Part shown: piece by piece, positions 41,196 through 50,524 of the stretch
Position numbering within the stretch: position 1 is the stretch's first letter
How the letters are laid out: the number at the start of each line of letters is the position of its first letter
Origin: CAZJRB01 sp964547995
GTDB taxonomy: Bacteria > Planctomycetota > Planctomycetia > Pirellulales > Thermoguttaceae
Direction of reading: 5' to 3'
Length of the DNA: 64,000 nt
Assembly: GCA_964547995.1 (NCBI GenBank)
Contig: CAZJRB010000005.1
Coordinates: 58,087 to 122,086, forward strand
Translations under genes and position numbers: made by a program
The notes under the pieces: model-generated
Databases searched by the model: none
Told to the model about the DNA's origin: nothing
Seen by the model: only the letters and a program-made list of their open reading frames with translations

Positions 41196-42890
41196 ATGGC
41201 CAACAGGCAATCTTGGACGACGGCGGTTATGGCCGGCTCGGCAATCGTTGCCGGCGTGTTGCTGATGCCCGGTGATGCGATCGGGGAGGGTGCGTCGAAG
41301 AAAACGCCCGTGCCGGCCGGCGCCGCGCAACAGGCCGTCATCCGGCAGCTCGACGAAATCTACGGCCTGTCCAAGAAACGAACGGACGAAGAGAAACTCG
41401 CCCTGGCCAAGGAGTTGTTCGACCTGAGCAGGAAGTCCCGGGGCAAGCCCACCGAGCAGTTCGTGCTGGCGCGAAAGGCCATGGAGCTGGCCGCCGACGG
41501 AGGCGATGCAATGTTCATGCTCCGCGTGATCGACTTTATCAAAGACCGCTTTGAAACGGACTCCCTGGTGGTCAAGGGAAAGATGCTCAAGTCGTTCGCC
41601 GAACGGGCCGCCGACAAGCGGCGGGTCGAGTCGCTGGTGAGGGCCGCGCAACTCTATGTGAACGAGGCCCTGGCCGCACAACAATACGATTTCGCCGTGA
41701 GTGTGGCCGGCTTGACGCACAAGACCTGCCAGCGCGCACCGGGAAAGGACTTTCGCAAAGCGGCGCTCGATCTCCGCCAGAGGGTCCGGAAACTCCACGA
41801 CGAACACGAGGCGTTCGAAAACGCTACGCTTGCCGTCAAAGCGGACCCGGACGACCGGAAGGCACACCTCGCCCTGGGACGCCTGTTGGCCTTCGGCCGG
41901 GGTGATTGGCAACGGGGGATGCCGCATCTGGCCAAGGGCAGCAATCCCGACCTTGCGGTCCTTGCCGAGCGGGACCTCGCCGCGCCGCCCGAGCCCGCGG
42001 AACGAGTCAAGCTGGGCGATGCCTGGTGGAGCCTTGCCGAAACCCGCCAGGGAGAAGAGAAAAACGCTATGATGTGCCGAGCCGGCTTCTGGTATAAAAA
42101 GGTTCGGTCCTCGGTCACCGGACTCAGCAAGACCAAAGTCGACAAAAGGCTCGCGAAGATCGCCGAGATCGGGCAACCCGTTGCCGGTGCGCCGGTGGTG
42201 GAGCCGGTTCCCTCGTGGCCCGGGAAGGTGCCGGGGCTCGTGGTCGCCTGGAAGCGGGGTTTCGGGCCGCAGAAACTGATTGCTCCCGCCGGCGGTCCCA
42301 AGTGGCGTCTCGAACCCCGGGGCGCGGCGAAGCTCGATAGCCGCGGAGCCATGGTGCTCGCCAAAGGGGCGGTCATCGTTCACGGCGGAAACGACGCGCT
42401 CCTGGCGGCCTGCAAGGCCACGAATGAACTCACCGTCGAGGCCGTCCTGAACGCCGCAGACGTCGAGCAGGGCGGCCCCGCACGAATCATCTCCTTCTCC
42501 ACCGACGGCCACTCCCGAAATTTCACGCTCGGCCAAAGCGCCGATAAGTTGATCTTTCGCCTCCGGACGCCCCAGACCGGCAACAACGGCTCAAGCCCGG
42601 AAACGACCCTGTGCCGCTTCAACGCCGGCGTGCCCCACCACATCATCGTCACCTATCGGCCGGGACAACTGGTCTGCTACTTCAACGGCCAACAGGCCCT
42701 CGCAACTCCCGCCGTACAAGGAGATTTCAGCAATTGGAGCAACCACCAACTGCTGTTCGGCGATGAATGGAAAGACAAACGCGACTGGTCCGGAACCCTC
42801 GAACTGGTTACGATCTCCAGCAAGTTTACCGACCTGGACGAGGCCCGGCGGCGGTTCCGCGCGGCACAGTCGGCGCTGAAGGGGAAATAG
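41196..42890 (+). CDS. Exported helical-repeat protein with C-terminal LamG-like domain
   Basis: A 564-residue protein with a signal peptide (~1-30). A mostly helical region (~40-330) resembles TPR-type repeats (Ala-His-Leu-Ala-Leu-Gly-Arg-Leu-Leu). A C-terminal concanavalin-like (LamG) domain (~365-560) follows, with Gly-Gln-Leu-Val-Cys-Tyr-Phe-Asn-Gly and Gly-Thr-Leu-Glu-Leu-Val. LamG domains bind sugars or proteins. AAGGTG precedes the ATG. No enzyme motif is seen. Confidence 0.8.
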   Translation: MANRQSWTTAVMAGSAIVAGVLLMPGDAIGEGASKKTPVPAGAAQQAVIRQLDEIYGLSKKRTDEEKLALAKELFDLSRKSRGKPTEQFVLARKAMELAADGGDAMFMLRVIDFIKDRFETDSLVVKGKMLKSFAERAADKRRVESLVRAAQLYVNEALAAQQYDFAVSVAGLTHKTCQRAPGKDFRKAALDLRQRVRKLHDEHEAFENATLAVKADPDDRKAHLALGRLLAFGRGDWQRGMPHLAKGSNPDLAVLAERDLAAPPEPAERVKLGDAWWSLAETRQGEEKNAMMCRAGFWYKKVRSSVTGLSKTKVDKRLAKIAEIGQPVAGAPVVEPVPSWPGKVPGLVVAWKRGFGPQKLIAPAGGPKWRLEPRGAAKLDSRGAMVLAKGAVIVHGGNDALLAACKATNELTVEAVLNAADVEQGGPARIISFSTDGHSRNFTLGQSADKLIFRLRTPQTGNNGSSPETTLCRFNAGVPHHIIVTYRPGQLVCYFNGQQALATPAVQGDFSNWSNHQLLFGDEWKDKRDWSGTLELVTISSKFTDLDEARRRFRAAQSALKGK

Positions 42891-42980
42891 ACGCAAAACG
42901 GCCCTGAAATGCGCGCGGCCGCGTAACGGAAAACCTCGGCGTCCGGACGGCTTTGCAGAAAGGTGAAGGAGAACACGGCA

Positions 42981-44006
42981 ATGGAACGGCGAGAAATCGT
43001 GATGCGGGCCATTGAATTCCGAAAACCGCCCCGGCTCCCTTTCTGGCAGGCGGTCGTCGACGACGTGCCCAGCGACGTCTGCGACTGCTGGGAGATGGAC
43101 CGCCAGAAAAACGGCTGGTTCTTCGATCCCAACTCCTGGCCCGACCGCCACCGGGTCATGGACGACTGGGGGTGCGGTTGGGAGGGCTCCGACGCCGAGA
43201 ACATGGGCCAGGTCAAACACCACCCGTTGGCCGACTGGTCCAAACTGGACTGCTACTCGCCGCCCAACCCGAGAGATCCCTACTATTTTGAACGGCTCGA
43301 AGACGAAATGGCCGGGGCCAGCGACCGCTATGTCGTTGTGACCAGCCATTTCACCCTCTTCGAAAGGTTCGACATGCTCCACGGCTTCAGCAGGACGCTC
43401 GAAGACCTCTGCCTGGAGCCGGAGAAGTGCGAAAAACTGCTCGACATGATCCTCGAGTGGAAACTCGAACACTGGGACGAGCTGCACCGCCGCCACGGCG
43501 ACCGCGTCGGAGGGCTCTTTGTCACCGACGACTGGGGCACGCAGGAGTCGACCCTCATAAGCTGCGACATGTTCGAGCGGTTCTTCGTCCCCCGCTATCG
43601 CCGGTTGGTCGATGCCGTCCACGACAAAGGCTGGCACCTGATGTTTCACAGTTGCGGCAAGATCAACGACTTCGTGCCCTACTTCATCGGCCTGGGCATC
43701 GACGTGGTCAACATGCAGCAGCCGCGGACATACGGCATCCGCGAGCTGGGCGAGCGGTTCGCCGGAAAAATCTGCTTTCTTACGACGGCCGACATTCAAA
43801 AGACCCTGCCCCAAGGAAATCTCGAAGAAGTCCGCGAGGAAATCCGCGAGCTGATCGAGCATTGGTCCACCCCCGACGGCGGCTTCATCGTCTTCAACTA
43901 CGGCATGGGCGAGGCCATCGGCGTTCCGCAAGAGACCACCAACGAGATGTTCCGCGAGTTCGCCCGGCAGATGGATTACTGGAACGGCCGTGCAGAACAT
44001 CGATAG
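42981..44006 (+). CDS. Uroporphyrinogen decarboxylase-like (URO-D) family protein
   Basis: A 341-residue TIM-barrel protein of the URO-D superfamily, which includes both heme-pathway decarboxylases and corrinoid or thiol methyltransferases. Signs are the opening Arg-Glu-Ile-Val-Met-Arg-Ala-Ile-Glu-Phe, Phe-Val-Thr-Asp-Asp-Trp-Gly, Met-Phe-His-Ser-Cys-Gly-Lys-Ile and Asp-Val-Val-Asn-Met-Gln-Gln-Pro. The His-Ser-Cys-Gly motif resembles the zinc/methyl-transfer group (MtaA-like) rather than HemE, so methyl transfer is more likely than heme synthesis. ATG 42981 has GAAGGAG 9 nt upstream; GTG 42963 is the alternative. Confidence 0.83.
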   Translation: MERREIVMRAIEFRKPPRLPFWQAVVDDVPSDVCDCWEMDRQKNGWFFDPNSWPDRHRVMDDWGCGWEGSDAENMGQVKHHPLADWSKLDCYSPPNPRDPYYFERLEDEMAGASDRYVVVTSHFTLFERFDMLHGFSRTLEDLCLEPEKCEKLLDMILEWKLEHWDELHRRHGDRVGGLFVTDDWGTQESTLISCDMFERFFVPRYRRLVDAVHDKGWHLMFHSCGKINDFVPYFIGLGIDVVNMQQPRTYGIRELGERFAGKICFLTTADIQKTLPQGNLEEVREEIRELIEHWSTPDGGFIVFNYGMGEAIGVPQETTNEMFREFARQMDYWNGRAEHR

Positions 44007-44102
44007 GGGCTTGCATCGCGGCGTTCCGCAAAGCGGGGCAAGTCCTCGAAGGGAACGGCGCCGGTTACGCCCGCGCCACGACCCACCGGCACAATGCCGG
44101 CG

Positions 44103-46640
44103 CTACGGAGTCGATTGCAGGCTCTGCTTGATCGTGTCGGCACAGGGATCGCGCACGGGTTTGACGTTCTTTCCGGCATTTGCCGGCTTGAACGTTTCAC
44201 GGCCGGCGATGGCCTTGGACAGACCTTCCAACCACGTGCGCTTCTGATCCGGGTCCTTCAGGGAATTGCCGACCGCCTTAATCTTGACGGCCAGCACGCG
44301 ACAGTCCTTGAGGTTACGCTCGCCCGCCACCGATTCTTCCAACTCGGCGGCGACCCGCTCGAGAACAGGCCCGATCAGCTCCCCTTCCGCCGCCATCTTC
44401 TGACCGGAAAGGCGGGCCAAAAGCGGCAATGCGGGATGGGTGGCCACGCGGTAATTGTGACCGAAGTACTTCTCGTGCCCCTGTCCCCGTTTCCACAAAC
44501 CCAGGGCCCACTGCTTGCGTTGCTTCGCGTCCTTGATGCAGTCCGCCGTGGCCTTGATCCCGGCCGCCATCCTTTTGCAGTCGGCGTCATTCTCGCGCGA
44601 GGCCCTCGTTGGCACGACGTCCAAGTGGTTGGTGAAGTCCCGCTCCGTGCGCGACAGCAGCGCGGGCAACCCGTCCAGCGCAAGGCGGTAGGCCACCATC
44701 GCCGCGGGCACGTTGCATTTCTCTTCCTCCAAAAACGCCAGAACCTCACCGGCGGCCTCTTTGTCCTCCGGGACGGGCAGCTTCGCTATCCTGGCCAGCA
44801 TCCTGTTCTTGACGGTCGTATTGTAGAGACCCTCGGTCGGACAACCCGGCTTGCCGGCGGAAGACGCCAGCTTGGCCAGGAAACCCTCCCAGAATCGTAC
44901 CTGCTCCTGCGGCGCGGCCATGGTATTCTGGGCCGCGTCGACAAGGAGAAAGTTGTAGGGGTTCAGGGCGAGCCCGCTTTCCAGGAGTTTCACCCCGTGA
45001 GTCTCGCGCTGGGCCTCCGGAAGCAGGCGGAAGAGGGCATAGGCCGCCATGGAATCGAGGTAAGGCTGCACACCGTAGTTCACCGCCCACGCAACGCTCT
45101 GGTGGTACACCATGGGCTTGCGGTGATGAAACGAGATCTCATAGCCGTTTTTCCTGCCGGTCCGCTTGAACGCGTCTTCGAAGGGCCAGGGCGTGAATGG
45201 CGTTGTCTTCTCGTCGCCGCCGGTGGCGTATTGTCCGCCTTGGCAGCTATAGGTGTTGCTCTTGGGGTCGTAACGGTAGGCGACCATGGCGCAATGGCCC
45301 GGCTGGACGGCCTGGGAGGCCGGAATCCCCAGCGTGTTGTGGCTGCGCGAGGAGATAGCGCCCATCGTCCCGCACACGCCGCCGTCCTTCAGCATCATCT
45401 GGATGGTGGCATAGGTGAAGGGGTACGGCTTCAGACGCCGCGCGGACTGCATGGCATGTTGCTGGGCGATGCCTCCGATGTATTCACCGTGCGTCCGGAA
45501 CTCCCCGTGGTCGCGGAATGCCGCCCAACGCTCCTCGCGCTCGCGCAAGGGCTGGCGGTTGGCCACGAGCATGGTCAGGATCGGCCAGGGCGCGGTCAGG
45601 GGAAAACGCGGCCACTTGCGCTCGGCCTGGAGCCCTGGTGGAAACTCGTATTCGTGGTTTCGGATAAGATACAAACATCGCTGGGCCGGCGACGGGAACG
45701 GGTCGCGCTTTGCCGGCAACAACCCCTTGGCCTCGTAGGCGGTGCGGAACATCCGGTAGGCCTCGTCGATCTTCCGGTACTGCTCGCCGCGGACCATGTC
45801 CCGGCTGTTCCAGTGGACGATCCGCTCGCCGCAATCGATCCGGACATCCTGCCCCTTGGCCTTCATGTAGGCGTTGAACTTCTGCTGAAGCTCTTCACAG
45901 GCCAGCACATCGGCGGCGTAAAGTCCGCGGGTGCGCGTCCCGGTGGCCGGGACTTTCTTGGCCTTCTTATTCTTTGGAGCGGGAATGGCAATCCCGCGGT
46001 CGTCGTACTTCAGTTCAGGCTTCTCTTCCTTGTGGCCGGTCACGACCTCCTCTTCGATCGTGTTCTCGTTGAGGAAGTTGATGATGTGGTCGTTCACGTC
46101 GAGTTCGCGGTTGGGATCCTTCGTGTCGGCCGGCTTTCGCGGATCGCCGGGGATGAACAGCTTCAGCGGTTTGCGGGGTGTGATGTCGGCTTCCATCCCC
46201 TCCTTGGCGCTGACGATGGCCGCCGCCAATGCCAGTTGACGATACTCCTCGAACTCGGCCTTTCCGAGGTCCAGGCGGAGCGAGTACAGCCACAACAGCA
46301 CGTCCGCCGGTTTGTGGTGGGCGCCGTAGACGCCGGCTTGCACTTCCGGGTCGGAATCGATCCACGCCAGGAAATCCTGCGGGAGGGATTTTCCCTCGGC
46401 TTTCAGGCCGGCAATCGCCCGTTGCTTGGCATAGGCAAGAAAGGCCTTGCGCAGTTTCGGCGTGAGTTCGTACTCCTCGGCTGCACAGACGCCCAGCAGC
46501 CTGCTCTTTGCGGCATCCGCCTGTCGAGAGACCCCTTGCGTGTCGGCGTTGACGGACGTCAGCGGGCCGCACGTCGCCATGCATATCCATGCGCATATCC
46601 ATACGGCCGCGCTGCGTGTGAAAGTGGGCTTGTCCTTCAT
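44103..46640 (-). CDS. Exported protein with transglutaminase-like Cys/His motif
   Basis: An 845-residue protein with a signal segment (~9-30) and a mainly helical body. Near residue 410 it has Gly-Val-Cys-Gly-Thr-Met-Gly-Ala-Ile-Ser followed by Gln-Pro-Gly-His-Cys-Ala-Met-Val. This order resembles the Cys and His of transglutaminase/papain-like folds; a matching Asp is not obvious. Its ATG overlaps the LRR-gene stop as ATGA, so translation is coupled. The function is unknown, possibly processing or cross-linking of envelope proteins. Confidence 0.72.
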   Translation of the reverse strand: MKDKPTFTRSAAVWICAWICMATCGPLTSVNADTQGVSRQADAAKSRLLGVCAAEEYELTPKLRKAFLAYAKQRAIAGLKAEGKSLPQDFLAWIDSDPEVQAGVYGAHHKPADVLLWLYSLRLDLGKAEFEEYRQLALAAAIVSAKEGMEADITPRKPLKLFIPGDPRKPADTKDPNRELDVNDHIINFLNENTIEEEVVTGHKEEKPELKYDDRGIAIPAPKNKKAKKVPATGTRTRGLYAADVLACEELQQKFNAYMKAKGQDVRIDCGERIVHWNSRDMVRGEQYRKIDEAYRMFRTAYEAKGLLPAKRDPFPSPAQRCLYLIRNHEYEFPPGLQAERKWPRFPLTAPWPILTMLVANRQPLREREERWAAFRDHGEFRTHGEYIGGIAQQHAMQSARRLKPYPFTYATIQMMLKDGGVCGTMGAISSRSHNTLGIPASQAVQPGHCAMVAYRYDPKSNTYSCQGGQYATGGDEKTTPFTPWPFEDAFKRTGRKNGYEISFHHRKPMVYHQSVAWAVNYGVQPYLDSMAAYALFRLLPEAQRETHGVKLLESGLALNPYNFLLVDAAQNTMAAPQEQVRFWEGFLAKLASSAGKPGCPTEGLYNTTVKNRMLARIAKLPVPEDKEAAGEVLAFLEEEKCNVPAAMVAYRLALDGLPALLSRTERDFTNHLDVVPTRASRENDADCKRMAAGIKATADCIKDAKQRKQWALGLWKRGQGHEKYFGHNYRVATHPALPLLARLSGQKMAAEGELIGPVLERVAAELEESVAGERNLKDCRVLAVKIKAVGNSLKDPDQKRTWLEGLSKAIAGRETFKPANAGKNVKPVRDPCADTIKQSLQSTP

Positions 46641-47497
46641 TGATGCGTGAGACCTCCATCCTGGTTTGTTGTTCCCGGCTGGCAGAGAATATCGCAATCC
46701 GGCAATGCCTGCCGGAGTTTCCCGGCGCCGGCGTCGGTGACTTGCGTGCCGTTGAGCAGGAGACTTTCGAGATTGTTCAGCCCCTGGAGATGTGCCAGCC
46801 CGGCATCCGTCACTTGCGTGTTGTCGAGGTAGAGGTGCTCCAGTTTCGTTAGTGCCTTGAGATGTACCAACCCGGCGTCAGTGACTTGGGTGTTTGTCAA
46901 GTCAAGAACGACGAGGTTTTGCGCGCTGCTGAGATGGATCAGACCTGCGTCGCCTACTTCGGTATCACTCAGATCGAGATGGATCGCCGTTTTCGCACCC
47001 CATAGGTTCTTGAGCGTTTCGTTGGTAATAGGCTCGGGAGTCATTGCCCGTACAGGGCGGTAGCTCGCGGCGTAGGAAGGGCCGCGCGGTGTCGAACGTT
47101 CGAGTTCGTCCCAGATCCACCTGAGCGTTTCGAGGCTGTCGCCGGCAGCCATCTTCTCTTTCAGATCCGAGTCGAAATCCTTCAAAGGAGAACGATTATC
47201 GGGTGAGCCGAGCGGCAAGTTCGAAAAGGCAGTGTATGCCCAGTCAACTGCTTCCTCCCAACGCTCCGGGGTGATATTGCCCGGCCGTTGATTGTGAAGA
47301 GAACGGATTCGCTCGCCGATCCTGCGGTGGAGCGACGAGTGGGCAAACGTTGGATAAGAGATCCATCCGACCAGTGCCGCCAGAAACAACATCGAGAACG
47401 CGAAGACCCATGCCTGATACTGGTACTGGTACGACCGGCGATCCTGATACGCGTACCACCGGCGTTTGGGTTTCCGGTCTGGCGCGGGTTCGCTCAT
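46637..47497 (-). CDS. Membrane-anchored leucine-rich-repeat protein
   Basis: A 286-residue protein: a basic Tyr/Gln-rich N-terminus, one membrane helix (~30-50), a linker, then four short LRR units (~170-270). Each unit carries Thr-Gln-Val-Thr-Asp-Ala-Gly-Leu or a close variant. This repeat type is common in planctomycetes and gives a protein-binding surface. The stop overlaps the next gene's ATG, pairing it with the transglutaminase-like protein. Orientation puts the repeats outside the cytoplasm. Confidence 0.87.
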   Translation of the reverse strand: MSEPAPDRKPKRRWYAYQDRRSYQYQYQAWVFAFSMLFLAALVGWISYPTFAHSSLHRRIGERIRSLHNQRPGNITPERWEEAVDWAYTAFSNLPLGSPDNRSPLKDFDSDLKEKMAAGDSLETLRWIWDELERSTPRGPSYAASYRPVRAMTPEPITNETLKNLWGAKTAIHLDLSDTEVGDAGLIHLSSAQNLVVLDLTNTQVTDAGLVHLKALTKLEHLYLDNTQVTDAGLAHLQGLNNLESLLLNGTQVTDAGAGKLRQALPDCDILCQPGTTNQDGGLTHQ

Positions 47498-47565
47498 AGT
47501 GTTGTCGGTAACAACGGTAACAATAGGGCGGCTTTCTCAGGGGCTAACGTCGTGCATCGCGCAGT

Positions 47566-48012
47566 TCACTTCTCTCGCCCTGACGCCTTGCGGAGTTCGG
47601 CCAGGAACTCTTCGTCAACGGTGCCCCCAAGTCGCTGGCAAGTCTCCACATCGGCCCAAGCCTTGTCGTACTGGCCGCTGCAGTAGTAGGCGTTGCCCCG
47701 GTTATTGTAGGCTTCCGTGAGTGTCGGGTCGAGCCGAATTACCTCGTTGCAATCCGCAATGGCCTTGTCGTAGTCCCCCTTGTGACGAGCATAGAGTAGA
47801 CCCCGGCTAAAGTAGGCGCCGGCAATGTCCGGGTTGTGGGAAATTGCTTCGGTATAGTCGGCGATGGCTTTGTCGAAGTCGCCCTTCCTTTCATGGGCAG
47901 CACCCCGGTTGTATGCGTCACGCGACTGCTGTTCTTTCGATGACCCGCAGCCGGAAATGACCAACAGCCCCATGACCGATACGACCGACCACCCGATGCG
48001 TGGAATGTTCAC
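47566..48012 (-). CDS. TPR-repeat lipoprotein
   Basis: A 148-residue lipoprotein: signal peptide with lipobox Val-Ile-Ser-Gly-Cys (Cys22), then three tetratricopeptide repeats with Asp-Tyr/Phe-Asp-Lys-Ala-Ile-Ala-Asp motifs. TPRs mediate protein contacts at the membrane surface. It lies 68 bp upstream of the LRR gene on the same strand, so it may head that operon. Confidence 0.9.
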   Translation of the reverse strand: MNIPRIGWSVVSVMGLLVISGCGSSKEQQSRDAYNRGAAHERKGDFDKAIADYTEAISHNPDIAGAYFSRGLLYARHKGDYDKAIADCNEVIRLDPTLTEAYNNRGNAYYCSGQYDKAWADVETCQRLGGTVDEEFLAELRKASGREK

Positions 48013-48115
48013 AGCACACCTCCCGTGTTTTGAGTTGTTGGCAACCGGATTCTACCACCCGGCCGTCATCCGTGCAAACGTCAATGAGCCCGAAGTCCGA
48101 AACCCCCGGACAACT

Positions 48116-48240
48116 AGGCTTTGTCGGAAAACGGTAGCCACGCTCGCCAGAGCGTGGTTGGCAAGGGCCAATCTCTCGCAAAAGAAGGGTCTCCACCGTC
48201 TGGCGGCGGTGGCTACACGCCGTTTGCCGACAAGGCCTGG
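48116..48240. repeat. Degenerate R2-like inverted repeat, copy 3
   Basis: Outer arms AGGCTTTGTCGG...CGACAAGGCCT enclose inner R2-like arms (GTAGCCACGCTCGCCAGAGC at 48134 and a complement ending GGTGGCTAC at 48216). Mismatches are scattered. It abuts the truncated gene that follows. Confidence 0.75.
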
Positions 48241-48242
48241 CG

Positions 48243-48531
48243 CCTGGTGACGTGCGGGCTGCGATTCCTCCAGAAGAAGGCCGTCATCGTCGAGGGCCCG
48301 CTCGAAGGCCCCGTCGCGGCCGCCGAGACCCTTCCCCTCGACGAAAACAAGCCCTACGAAATCCAGGTAACCGTCGATCTGCCCTCCGGCCGGGTAACCA
48401 TGAAGACCGGAAAGACGACCGTAACCGCCACCCTGGATCGCCGTCCCAAAAGCATCACCCATATCGGCTACGCCGTCTTGAACGCCGTCACGGATTTCAG
48501 CCCGATGGAAACATCAACCGAGCCCAAATAG
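48243..48531 (+). pseudogene. C-terminal gene fragment (beta-sandwich end)
   Basis: About 95 residues of coding-looking sequence without a plausible start; upstream codons are repeat sequence. The peptide (Ile-Gln-Val-Thr-Val-Asp-Leu-Pro-Ser-Gly onward, ending Asn-Ala-Val-Thr-Asp-Phe-Ser-Pro) looks like the last strands of a LamG-type beta-sandwich, as at the end of planctomycete exported proteins. It is read as a remnant left when the repeat replaced its 5' part. It stops just before the tandem repeats at 48554. Confidence 0.55.
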
Positions 48532-48553
48532 ACGGGACAGGTCGGACCAGTCC

Positions 48554-48995
48554 CGTTTCTTTGCCTGCCCCCTTCCCCAATCGCAGAGACTTCCTACCGC
48601 ATTCGCCAGGGTGCCACGGGCTGCTCGTCAGCCCGTGTCGGCGGGGCGGAAGTCGGCACGGGCAGGCAAGCTGCCCGTGGCACCCGCCGTGTCGGCGGGG
48701 CAGAAGTCGGCACGGGCAGGCAAGCTGCCCGTGGCACCCGCCGTGCCGGGGCTTCGCTTCGCTCCGCCGCCAGCCACCCACCGTTTCTTTGCCTGCCTCG
48801 TTCCCCCAATCGCAGAGACTTCTTGCCGCCAGGGTGCCACCGGCTGCTCGTCAGCCCGTGTCGGCGGGGCAGAAGTCGGCACGGGCAGGCAAGCTGCCCG
48901 TGGCACCCGCCGTGCCGGGGCTTCGCTTCGCTCCGCCGCCAGCCACCCACCGTTTCTTTGCCTGCCTCGTTCCCCCAATCGCAGAGACTTCTTAC
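48554..48995. repeat. Long direct tandem repeats with internal palindromes
   Basis: Units beginning CGTTTCTTTGCC start at 48554, 48782 and 48951, giving one 228-bp copy, one 169-bp copy and a truncated third. The first has an extra ~59-bp internal copy of the GGCGGGGCAGAAGTCGGCAC block. Internal palindromes (GGCAAGCTGCCCGTGGCAC) occur in each. No gene is seen, and frames through it are repeat translations. The last unit runs into the stop codon of the next gene. Confidence 0.9.
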
Positions 48996-48996
48996 C

Positions 48997-50187
48997 TCAT
49001 TCGCACCTAACGTCGCCACTTCCCGTATTGTCCGGCTTCCAGTCAATTCTTGCGGTTCTCTTAGACACGTCAATCGAGACGGAAGCATGCTCAAATGAGC
49101 GGCTGAACTGCCATCCGTCTCTGACCGCATTCCCCATTGGCTTTCCCAATGGCCTGCGAAACTGAGGATAGTCGACGAGACTGCCATGTTGTTCCCGGTA
49201 GCCCCAGGAATAGCAGAAGTAGCTATGCTCCTGTGCTGCGATCAGAAAGCATGCCAGCGAAAACGTCATTTTCTCTTTCGCCTCCTTGGCTAGTTCCTTG
49301 GCAGGACGCTCCATTTTGCGCTTGTTGAGCCAGTTAAACTCCTGGTCCGGCCATCCCTTTACAATGACGATATTCCCATTTTTCCCGGCCTGTGTAATGC
49401 TCTCGATGTCTCGCGCGATGGACTCTTTTGTCCGGCTCTGGAACGCCGCGAAGTGCTCCACCATCGCTCCATCTGCGTGAGGCAGGTACTCCTCGCCTGC
49501 CGTGTCGCCTCCGCGGTCGGAACTACGGATTCCGTTGTAGAGAAGGATCGCTTCATTCCCCATTGTCTCGTTGGCAAGCCGCATCATGTCGATAACCGCA
49601 TCGGTGAGAAGATGTTCGTTTCCTTCGCCCCACCCCTTCTTCATCCACACACTGCGTTTGGCTTGATTCGCTGCGTCCATGAAGATGCCGTCACAACCGT
49701 ATTCGGTGACAGCTTTTCCTGCCGTGCTGGCCCACCACCGGCGAAACGCGGGATTGAGCAGGTTGTACTGTTCAAGTGTTCGGATCTTGTATATGGGTTT
49801 GCCCTGCTTGTCGCGAAAGAGCCACGTCGGATGCTTTTCCACTTCCTTGCAAGCATCATACAAAGGGTAATTGATGAAAGTGTTCCAGTAGAAGAGCACC
49901 TTCATCCCGGGGTTCAGCGCCTTGAGCCGTTTTGCATCGTGCGAGATTCCCTTTTCCGTGGATCCGAAGCGGTCCTTTCCATGGCCCTTTTCGAGGCAGA
50001 CAAAGCTGGATACTCCAGCTACAAACCGCAATTCTTCTTCCGTGAGCGGACCGCTGTGTTTGCCGAAGTGGATGAAGACGGGGACGGTCTCCCACGAGAA
50101 TGCAGGCCAGCCGCGCTGCTCGCCGGCATGCACCCCGATCCCGGTTGCCAATACGAGGGCGGGTGCAAGAACGAACGTCATCCTCAA
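48997..50187 (-). CDS. Exported putative glycoside hydrolase (TIM barrel)
   Basis: A 396-residue protein with a signal peptide (~1-21) and a barrel resembling uncharacterised glycosidase families. Motifs are Pro-Val-Phe-Ile-His-Phe-Gly-Lys, Val-Leu-Phe-Tyr-Trp-Asn-Thr, Gly-Cys-Asp-Gly-Ile-Phe-Met-Asp-Ala-Ala and Met-Val-Glu-His-Phe. The Asp in Phe-Met-Asp-Ala and the Glu in Val-Glu-His are candidate catalytic residues. AGGAG lies 7 nt before a TTG at 50187, which fits better than the ATG at 50181. The promoter is at 50238-50267. Confidence 0.75.
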   Translation of the reverse strand: MRMTFVLAPALVLATGIGVHAGEQRGWPAFSWETVPVFIHFGKHSGPLTEEELRFVAGVSSFVCLEKGHGKDRFGSTEKGISHDAKRLKALNPGMKVLFYWNTFINYPLYDACKEVEKHPTWLFRDKQGKPIYKIRTLEQYNLLNPAFRRWWASTAGKAVTEYGCDGIFMDAANQAKRSVWMKKGWGEGNEHLLTDAVIDMMRLANETMGNEAILLYNGIRSSDRGGDTAGEEYLPHADGAMVEHFAAFQSRTKESIARDIESITQAGKNGNIVIVKGWPDQEFNWLNKRKMERPAKELAKEAKEKMTFSLACFLIAAQEHSYFCYSWGYREQHGSLVDYPQFRRPLGKPMGNAVRDGWQFSRSFEHASVSIDVSKRTARIDWKPDNTGSGDVRCE

Positions 50188-50524
50188 CTGTTATCTCCTT
50201 TGCGAACGCCCTGCGTCACCGGCTGCAATCGCCCTCCATTGTAGTCCGCGTGTACGCAATGGTTCAACATATTTTGTCTTGGGACCACGCGCACTCAAAG
50301 TCGGTAACGTCTTGAAACACCTCACAATCGTTGCACTTGCCATACACGCAGAACCAAGTTCATGGAGTTCATGGGAACAGTCACGGAACAGTCACCCATT
50401 TTCCGGTGACGATTTCCTCCCAAATAGGTGCCTGTCTGCCTGTTCCCCTTTTTCTGCCCTCCTTTACCGACCCCTTTCCGGGGCTTCGCTCAGGCGCCAG
50501 CCACCCGTCGTGGTTGAATTCGTC
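50188..50524. other. Intergenic region upstream of the glycosidase gene
   Basis: No gene is seen in these 337 bp. It contains the glycosidase promoter (50238-50267). Near 50475-50515 there is a short remnant (CCGGGGCTTCGCTC...CGCCAGCCACCC) of the tandem-repeat unit found at 48554-48995. Confidence 0.5.
50238..50267 (-). promoter_or_regulatory. Sigma70-type promoter of the glycosidase gene
   Basis: On the minus strand TTGAAC (50262-50267), an 18-bp spacer and TACAAT (50238-50243) lie ~50 bp upstream of the TTG start. Confidence 0.55.

Noticed and set aside
44094..46643. 849-codon plus-strand frame
   Set aside because: Antisense to the coupled Cys/His protein; composition is typical of shadow frames.
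48594..49187. Open frames through the long tandem repeats on both strands
   Set aside because: Every frame translates the same repeat unit; this reflects repeat structure, not a protein.
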